A stretch of DNA of 64,000 nt, taken from NCBI GenBank assembly GCA_035378845.1, contig DAOSUP010000007.1, positions 1 through 64,000 on the forward strand, given 5' to 3'. Below are positions 58,869 through 64,000 of the stretch, in pieces. The first letter of the stretch is position 1. Every line of letters starts with the position of its first letter. A program made the translations under genes and the position numbers. Origin of the DNA: JAKOUL01 sp035378845. GTDB taxonomy: Bacteria; Dictyoglomota; Dictyoglomia; Dictyoglomales; Dictyoglomaceae. A model generated the notes under the pieces. It saw only the letters and a list, made by a program, of their open reading frames with translations, did no database searches and was not told the origin of the DNA.

Positions 58869-60581
58869 ATGGATACAGAAATATTTGAAAAACTAAGAAA
58901 GGAGGAAGCTATAGCTTACTTCTCCATGGAAATAGCACTTACTTCAGACATACCTACATATAGCGGTGGATTAGGAGTACTTGCTGGAGACACTGTAAGA
59001 ACAGCAGCAGATCTCAATATCCCATTTATAGCAGTAACTCAAATAAGTAGGAAGGGATATTTCAAACAGGAAATTAAAGAAGATGGCACTCAGATAGAAT
59101 ATCCTGCAACTTGGGAACCTGAAAAATTTATGACACAGATTCCTATAAAAACTTACGTAGAAATAGAGGGAAGAAAGGTTTTTATTCAACCATGGGTATA
59201 TTACTGGACTTCTCTCTACGGATCTACAGTGCCAGTCATTTTTCTGGACACTAATCTTCCAGAAAATTCCGAGGAGAATAGAGGTATTACTGATGTACTA
59301 TATGGAGGAGATTTAGAGAATAGGTTAAAACAAGAGATTGTTCTTGGTATAGGTGGAGCAAGAGTTTTAAAAGAGCTTAATCTAAATATAGGGAAATATC
59401 ATCTAAATGAAGGACATTCTGCTCTTCTCACCTTAGAACTCTTTAAAGAAGCACAAAAAAATGGACAGAGTTTAGAGGAAATTGCAGAGATAGTAAGAGA
59501 AAAATGTATTTTCACAACTCATACCCCAGTTGAAGCAGGACATGATAAATTTTCTTATGATGTTATATCTAAAATAATGAGAGATTATATATCTTTGGAT
59601 ATTATTAAAAAATTTGCAGGAGAAGATGCTTTAAATATGACTCTTCTTGCCCTAAATCTTTCAGGATACGTAAATGGCGTAGCTAAAAGGCATCAAGAAA
59701 TATCTGAGGCTATGTTTCCAGGACATAAGATCTTTGCTATAACTAATGGAGTACATTCTTTTACTTGGACATCCTCAAGTTTCAGAAAGGTTTATGATAC
59801 ATATATTCCGGGATGGGCTAAGGAGCCTGAACTTCTTTCAAGGGTTCAATTCATACCAGACGAAGAGATCTGGGAAGCTCATCAACAATCCAAAAGAGAG
59901 TTGATTGATTTTATATATGCGCAGACAGGAGAAAAATTTGAAGAAAATGTATTAACTATTGGATTTGCAAGAAGAGTAACAGCATACAAAAGGCCACATC
60001 TTCTCTTTTCTGATATAAATAGACTACGAAGAGTAAAAAGGAAAGGACTAATCCAAATAGTATATGCAGGAAAATCTCATCCTAATGATATTGAAGCTAA
60101 AAAACTCATACAAGAGATCTTTGAATATAAAAAGGCTTTAGAAAATGATATTAAAATCGTATATCTACAAGATTACAATATGGATATGGCAAAAAAAATA
60201 GTAGCCGGGGTAGATGTATGGTTAAATACTCCTCAGAGACCATTAGAAGCTTCTGGTACCAGTGGGATGAAGGCAGCTCATAATGGGGTTATAAACTTTA
60301 GTGTTCTTGATGGATGGTGGATTGAAGGACATGTAGAAGGATATACTGGGTGGTCTATAGGACCTTCACCCTCTGAGGAGAGAAGCATTGAAAACCATGT
60401 TCAAGAAGAGATTGATGATCTTTATAACAAGCTTGAATATATTATAATACCCACATATTATCACCATCCCGATGATTGGATAAGAATAATGAAAAACTCT
60501 ATAGCAAATATAGGATCATATTTTAATACTCATAGAATGATGAAGAGATATATTACCGAAGCATATCTTAAAAGATGGTAA
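58869..60581 (+). CDS. glgP: Alpha-glucan (glycogen/maltodextrin) phosphorylase, short GT35 type
   Basis: A 570-residue GT35 phosphorylase that releases glucose 1-phosphate from alpha-1,4-glucans. It is the short form found in thermophiles, against about 800 residues in the long form. AYFSMEIALTSDIPTYSGGLGVLAGD (start), HLNEGHSALL, FTTHTPVEAGHD and the PLP lysine K468 in SGTSGMKAAHNG are clear. It is cytosolic and links glycogen or imported maltodextrins to glycolysis. It ends in a strong terminator and is convergent with a CUT1 sugar importer operon. Confidence 0.93.
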   Translation: MDTEIFEKLRKEEAIAYFSMEIALTSDIPTYSGGLGVLAGDTVRTAADLNIPFIAVTQISRKGYFKQEIKEDGTQIEYPATWEPEKFMTQIPIKTYVEIEGRKVFIQPWVYYWTSLYGSTVPVIFLDTNLPENSEENRGITDVLYGGDLENRLKQEIVLGIGGARVLKELNLNIGKYHLNEGHSALLTLELFKEAQKNGQSLEEIAEIVREKCIFTTHTPVEAGHDKFSYDVISKIMRDYISLDIIKKFAGEDALNMTLLALNLSGYVNGVAKRHQEISEAMFPGHKIFAITNGVHSFTWTSSSFRKVYDTYIPGWAKEPELLSRVQFIPDEEIWEAHQQSKRELIDFIYAQTGEKFEENVLTIGFARRVTAYKRPHLLFSDINRLRRVKRKGLIQIVYAGKSHPNDIEAKKLIQEIFEYKKALENDIKIVYLQDYNMDMAKKIVAGVDVWLNTPQRPLEASGTSGMKAAHNGVINFSVLDGWWIEGHVEGYTGWSIGPSPSEERSIENHVQEEIDDLYNKLEYIIIPTYYHHPDDWIRIMKNSIANIGSYFNTHRMMKRYITEAYLKRW

Positions 60582-60616
60582 GATAGGGAAAGACTCATAC
60601 TTTCCCTATCTTTTTA
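60581..60616. terminator. Strong bidirectional terminator
   Basis: A perfect 12-bp stem AGATAGGGAAAG / CTTTCCCTATCT with a 7-base loop is followed by TTTTT on the plus strand and a shorter T run on the minus strand. It separates glgP from the convergent ABC permease genes. Confidence 0.9.
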
Positions 60617-61459
60617 TTACGTTCCAGAAAGAGACCCTGCAAGGAGTCCTCTCATAAAGTATTTACCCAAGAAGATATATACTAATATCGGAGGAAGCGC
60701 TGTTATCAAAGCCCCTGCCATCTGAATATTCCATTCCACAAAATAACTTCCTGCAAGATTATTTAAGGCTACTGTAATAGGTTGTACTGCAGGATTTGGA
60801 GCAACCACAAGTCCAAAGAGGAAATCATTCCATATAGAGGTAAACTGCCAAATCATTACTACAGCAAAACCTGGCATAGAAACGGGAAAAACAATTTTTC
60901 TATATATCCCTAAAAAATCTGCTCCATCAATCTTTGCAGACTCAATTAGTTCTGAGGGGATCGTAGCATAATAATTTCTGAAGATAAGAGTTGTTATAGG
61001 AATACCATATACCACATGTACAAAAATTAGTCCAGGAATACTGCCATAAAGCCCGATCTTTTGTAATGTTTGTACCAGAGGTATAAGAATACTTTGGTAA
61101 GGTATAAACATCCCAAAGAGAATAAGAGGAAATATGACATTTGCCCCTTTGAATTTCCATTTAGTAAGTACATATCCATTCATAGAACCCAAAAAAGCAG
61201 AGAGAATGGTAGCAGGAATTACAAGATATAAGCTATTTAAAAAATTCTGGGAAAGCCCTCTTAAACCACGAGAAGGATCTCCTTTCCATGCTTGGACAAA
61301 ACTTTCAAAGCTAATACTTTTAGGTAAATTCCACATATCTTTTAAATTTACTTCTGCGAAACTTTTTAAACTTGTGGTAAGAAGTACATAAACTGGCGTA
61401 AGATAGAAAATAGCAAAGAGAATCAAAAAAAGATATATAAGAAATCTTCCCACTTTCAT
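60617..61459 (-). CDS. CUT1 sugar ABC transporter permease (MalG-like)
   Basis: A 280-residue inner-membrane permease with six helices and the EAA loop that contacts the ATPase (about residues 178-197, ESAKIDGADFLGIYRKIVFP). It belongs to the carbohydrate uptake 1 family and pairs with the gene just upstream, overlapping it by one base (TAATG). No ATPase gene is in the operon, so a shared MsmX-type ATPase elsewhere is likely. It is the last gene before the bidirectional terminator. Confidence 0.93.
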   Translation of the reverse strand: MKVGRFLIYLFLILFAIFYLTPVYVLLTTSLKSFAEVNLKDMWNLPKSISFESFVQAWKGDPSRGLRGLSQNFLNSLYLVIPATILSAFLGSMNGYVLTKWKFKGANVIFPLILFGMFIPYQSILIPLVQTLQKIGLYGSIPGLIFVHVVYGIPITTLIFRNYYATIPSELIESAKIDGADFLGIYRKIVFPVSMPGFAVVMIWQFTSIWNDFLFGLVVAPNPAVQPITVALNNLAGSYFVEWNIQMAGALITALPPILVYIFLGKYFMRGLLAGSLSGT

Positions 61460-62346
61460 TATCTTTTAACCTCCGACCTCAAGCTATATGTGAGATAAGG
61501 TATGATCAGAACTCCTACTAAGAGGAGAAGAATAATAGCTATACATGCTCCTTGAGCAAAATGATTACCCCTAAAGGTAGTATCATACATGAATAGAGCA
61601 GGTACATCGCAAGAAAAACCTGCTCCAGACCCCGTCATAGCTACCACAAGATCAAAGATCTTCAAAGATATATGTCCTAAGATAATAATTGCTCCTAAAG
61701 TAATAGGACGAAGAAGAGGAACAACTATATATCTATAAACCTTCCAAGTACTTGCTCCATCTACCTGAGCCGCTTCAAAAAGTTCTGATGGTATACCTCT
61801 TATCCCTGCAAGATACATAGCCATCACATATCCAGACATTTGCCATACTGCTGCAATAACCACTGCTTTTATGCCAATTTTAGGATCTGTATACCAACCA
61901 CTTTTAAGAAAAGAAAGACCAAGCTTATCAAATATAAGGTTTAAACCTATAGGATTTCCAGAAGTACCAGGATTTAAAATCCACCTCCAAACTACTCCAG
62001 TAACTATAAAAGATATTGCCATTGGGAAAAGATATATATTTCTAAATATATTCTCTACACGAATCTTTTGATCCAAAAGAACTGCGAGTAAAAAACCAAT
62101 AATAAGAGAGGAAATTAAAAAAAGAAACGTAAAAACAAGGGTATTTTTCATAGATATTTGAAAGCGAAGATTCTGAAAAAGCTCTATATAATTTCTAAAA
62201 CCCACAAGAGAAAAATCTGGGAAAATATCATTCCAATTAGTAAATGATATAAATCCTGTCCATACAATGAATCCATAAACAAATATGCCTATAAGAATGA
62301 TAGAGGGAAGAAGAAAAAGAAAAGAATACAATTTATCTTTTTGCAA
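61459..62346 (-). CDS. CUT1 sugar ABC transporter permease (MalF-like)
   Basis: A 295-residue permease with six helices and the EAA motif FEAAQVDGASTWKVYRYIVVPLL (about 190-212). The start is a TTG at 62346 with GAGGTGA seven bases upstream. A strong hairpin separates it from the binding-protein gene. It forms the membrane channel with the following MalG-like permease. Confidence 0.92.
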   Translation of the reverse strand: MQKDKLYSFLFLLPSIILIGIFVYGFIVWTGFISFTNWNDIFPDFSLVGFRNYIELFQNLRFQISMKNTLVFTFLFLISSLIIGFLLAVLLDQKIRVENIFRNIYLFPMAISFIVTGVVWRWILNPGTSGNPIGLNLIFDKLGLSFLKSGWYTDPKIGIKAVVIAAVWQMSGYVMAMYLAGIRGIPSELFEAAQVDGASTWKVYRYIVVPLLRPITLGAIIILGHISLKIFDLVVAMTGSGAGFSCDVPALFMYDTTFRGNHFAQGACIAIILLLLVGVLIIPYLTYSLRSEVKR

Positions 62347-62369
62347 GATAAATCACCTCTTCTTTAAAA

Positions 62370-62394
62370 GGGGGAAAGGGAGATCCTTTCCCCC
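62370..62394 (-). terminator. Intra-operon hairpin between the binding protein and permease genes
   Basis: A perfect 10-bp GC-rich stem GGGGGAAAGG / CCTTTCCCCC with a 5-base loop is followed on the minus strand by TTTTAAAG. It probably terminates most transcripts after the binding-protein gene, leaving fewer permease messages. Confidence 0.85.
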
Positions 62395-62401
62395 TAATTA
62401 C

Positions 62402-63646
62402 TTATTGCTTAACCCCGTTTTTTATAGCTACGTTAACAAGAGCTTTTTGGGTTGTTTTAACATCAGGTCTTACTATAAAGAGTGAAATTACATCCTTATA
62501 CTCAGTGACCCATCCTTCAGAAGCTGCTGCACCATGCATTACACTTGGTACAATCTTGTCTTTCAACCAATCATTCATACAAGATCTTTGATACTCTGGG
62601 AACTTTGATTTATCTACATCAGTTCTTGCAGGAATTGAACCTTTCTTCAAATTGAATGCCTCTTGTCCTTCTTTAGAGCCGAGAAGTTTCAAGAAATTGA
62701 TTACATTAGTTCTATTCTTGGCTCCCTTAGGAAGTCCAAAGCTGTCAGAAAGAGCATCAAAAATACCAGTATTCTCAGGAACAAGAGCCCATCCAAAATC
62801 TTTGAACTCTTTTGCATAGAAATATCCTACTGCCCAGTCTCCCATAATTGTCATAGCACCTGTACCATCCACTATTAATGAACATGCTTCATCCCATGTT
62901 CTTGCAGGATGGTCAGAGTTAACATAAGTTAACATCTTCTTGAAAGTCTCTAAAGCGTCTGTAACTTTAGGATCTGCCCACTTAGTCTTTCCAGTCCAAA
63001 GTCCCTTATAACCTTCAGATCCAAGTTTTCCTATAAGCACCGTCTCAAATATATGAGCTGCTTCCCATCCTTCTTTAGTTCCTATAACAAAGGGCGTGAT
63101 ACCTTTTGCCTTAAGAGCATCTGCCACTTTAAAGAATTCATCAAAGGTCTTTGGTGGTTTAAGATTATTCTCTGCAAAAATCTTTTTGTTATACCAAAGT
63201 ACATTTGCTCTATGAATATTCACTGGCACAGACCAGTACTCTTTGTTATAAGTGACAATATCAAGAATCCCCTTAGGCATTACTTTCTCCCAACCTTCCT
63301 GCTTATATAAAGAGGTTAGTGATTCCATAAATCCTGTTTTTACCCATGTGTCAATCAACTCATGTCCAGCGTGCACTTGGAAAGTATCAGGAGGATCTCC
63401 ACCGAGCATTCTTGTCTTAAGAACTGCCTTTGCATTTGCTCCTGCTCCACCTGCTACAGTAGCATTAATAACTTCTACACCAGGATATTTCTTTTGATAA
63501 AGATCAAGGAGTGCTTGGAGTCCCTCTGCTTCACCCCCCGCAGTCCACCAACTAAAAATTTCAAGTTTTCCCTTTTGTTGAGCTAAAGAAGACATGGTTA
63601 GAAGAAGTACTAAAACTAAACTCAAAGCTAAAATTCTACGCTTCAT
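62402..63646 (-). CDS. Sugar ABC transporter substrate-binding protein
   Basis: A 414-residue extracellular solute-binding protein of the family 1 (MalE-like) type. A signal peptide (about 1-22, ending SLA) lacks a lipobox Cys, so it is soluble in the periplasm. LEIFSWWTAGGEAEGLQALLD, VLWYNKKIFAENNL and MTIMGDWAVGYF are typical; the aromatic residues (WW, W) suit a stacked sugar ring. The ligand cannot be named. AAGGGGGAAA precedes the ATG. It is downstream of a ROK gene. Confidence 0.93.
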   Translation of the reverse strand: MKRRILALSLVLVLLLTMSSLAQQKGKLEIFSWWTAGGEAEGLQALLDLYQKKYPGVEVINATVAGGAGANAKAVLKTRMLGGDPPDTFQVHAGHELIDTWVKTGFMESLTSLYKQEGWEKVMPKGILDIVTYNKEYWSVPVNIHRANVLWYNKKIFAENNLKPPKTFDEFFKVADALKAKGITPFVIGTKEGWEAAHIFETVLIGKLGSEGYKGLWTGKTKWADPKVTDALETFKKMLTYVNSDHPARTWDEACSLIVDGTGAMTIMGDWAVGYFYAKEFKDFGWALVPENTGIFDALSDSFGLPKGAKNRTNVINFLKLLGSKEGQEAFNLKKGSIPARTDVDKSKFPEYQRSCMNDWLKDKIVPSVMHGAAASEGWVTEYKDVISLFIVRPDVKTTQKALVNVAIKNGVKQ

Positions 63647-63681
63647 AAGTATTTCCCCCTTAAGAGTTTTTAGAATGAAAA

Positions 63682-63693
63682 GGGGTTATCCCC
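63682..63693 (-). terminator. Small GC hairpin between the ROK and binding-protein genes
   Basis: GGGGATAACCCC on the minus strand is a 4-bp perfect stem followed by TTTT. It is weak; it could be an attenuator or part of an operator. Confidence 0.35.
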
Positions 63694-63738
63694 AAAAACC
63701 CTTTATCACCCCCCCTAATTAAACTTTTTTAGCTTTAA

Positions 63739-64000
63739 TTAAACAGTAGAAAGTACCGGACCTTCAAAAATGTCCCAGAAAGCCCAGATTCCTGCACCTA
63801 CAAGTTCTGCCGGATAATCCAAAAAAGACGTAAGTTCCATCCTTACCTTACCTGTATCTTGAGTTATACTTCTTTCACTTACTATTTTTAAAAGTTCTTC
63901 TTTTATTTCTTCCCATATATCTTTAGTACCAGAGTGAATAAGAGGTCCACCTAAGATTATTACATCAGGACTAAGTCCATTCACTATGTTTATTATCCCA
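63739..64000 (-). CDS. ROK family protein, C-terminal part (runs off window)
   Basis: The last 87 residues of a protein read on the minus strand from the window edge: GIINIVNGLSPDVIILGGPL, then a charged helical stretch, and LVGAGIWAFWDIF at the end. This matches the C-terminus of ROK proteins (sugar kinases and NagC/XylR-type repressors), including the NPExIVIGG-like motif. The N-terminus, which would show whether it is a repressor or a kinase, is outside. Its place upstream of a sugar importer suits either. Confidence 0.75.
   Translation of the reverse strand, partial: GIINIVNGLSPDVIILGGPLIHSGTKDIWEEIKEELLKIVSERSITQDTGKVRMELTSFLDYPAELVGAGIWAFWDIFEGPVLSTV

Noticed and set aside
1..64000. 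CRISPR array, insertion sequence, integrase or prophage
   Set aside because: No regularly spaced repeats, no transposase or recombinase ORF, and no abrupt composition change were seen; the single tRNA has no integrase or attachment repeat beside it.

Overview
The window reads as a chromosomal segment of a low-GC, thermophilic, fermentative diderm bacterium, most consistent with the genus Dictyoglomus. This is an inference from AT-rich DNA, heavy AGA/ATA codon use, many glycoside hydrolases, secreted (non-lipobox) substrate-binding proteins and Fe-dependent fermentative dehydrogenases. No database search was possible. Coding density is very high, with many 1-37 bp overlaps. No insertion sequence, prophage, CRISPR array or rRNA was seen.

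Left part (1-23 kb): the start of a lipoprotein gene, a DUF2207 membrane protein and an AEC permease. Next comes a locus coding a glycerol-1-phosphate dehydrogenase and a large cytosolic LacI-like/GAF/GGDEF/HD-GYP c-di-GMP protein. An Fe-dependent alcohol dehydrogenase follows, then ilvD, a pair of MetE-like proteins with unequal zinc sites, and a GH38 alpha-mannosidase. After these come a membrane diguanylate cyclase, an AlaX tRNA-editing protein, an RRM protein, an MFS permease, a divergent nikR/larE pair (nickel regulation and nickel-pincer cofactor synthesis) and a flavodiiron protein.

Middle (23-45.4 kb): a RpiR-controlled locus (regulator, 2-hydroxyacid dehydrogenase, TRAP transporter PQM, SDR) for an organic or sugar acid, with a sugar-isomerase-like gene upstream. 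Two small unknown proteins and an NrpR-like regulator run convergently into an arginine/carbamoyl-phosphate operon argG-C-J-D-carA-carB-argH (argB absent; argF nearby). Between the argG operon and argF lie an FHA protein and a CHASE2/Ser-Thr kinase gene, tail to tail. The kinase gene is split by a frameshift at an A10 tract.

Right part (45.4-64 kb): a three-transporter operon (MFS, AEC, DUF401), pyruvate kinase overlapping a DivIC/FtsB-like gene, a 35-residue basic peptide and a UDG-linked type radical SAM protein. Then follow GH1 beta-glucosidase, tRNA-Asn, GH130 phosphorylase, GH2 beta-mannosidase, a DUF4097-like protein, alpha-glucan phosphorylase, and a CUT1 sugar ABC importer with a ROK gene running off the end. 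Together these support beta-mannan/glucan oligosaccharide uptake and phosphorolytic or hydrolytic breakdown feeding glycolysis.

Signals worth noting: extended -10 promoters (TGnTATAAT) recur. Three genes look leaderless. A CRP-like palindrome sits at exactly -41.5 of one promoter. An inverted repeat can mask the GH2 ribosome-binding site on read-through RNA. Strong hairpins follow or flank the binding-protein genes in both transporter operons.
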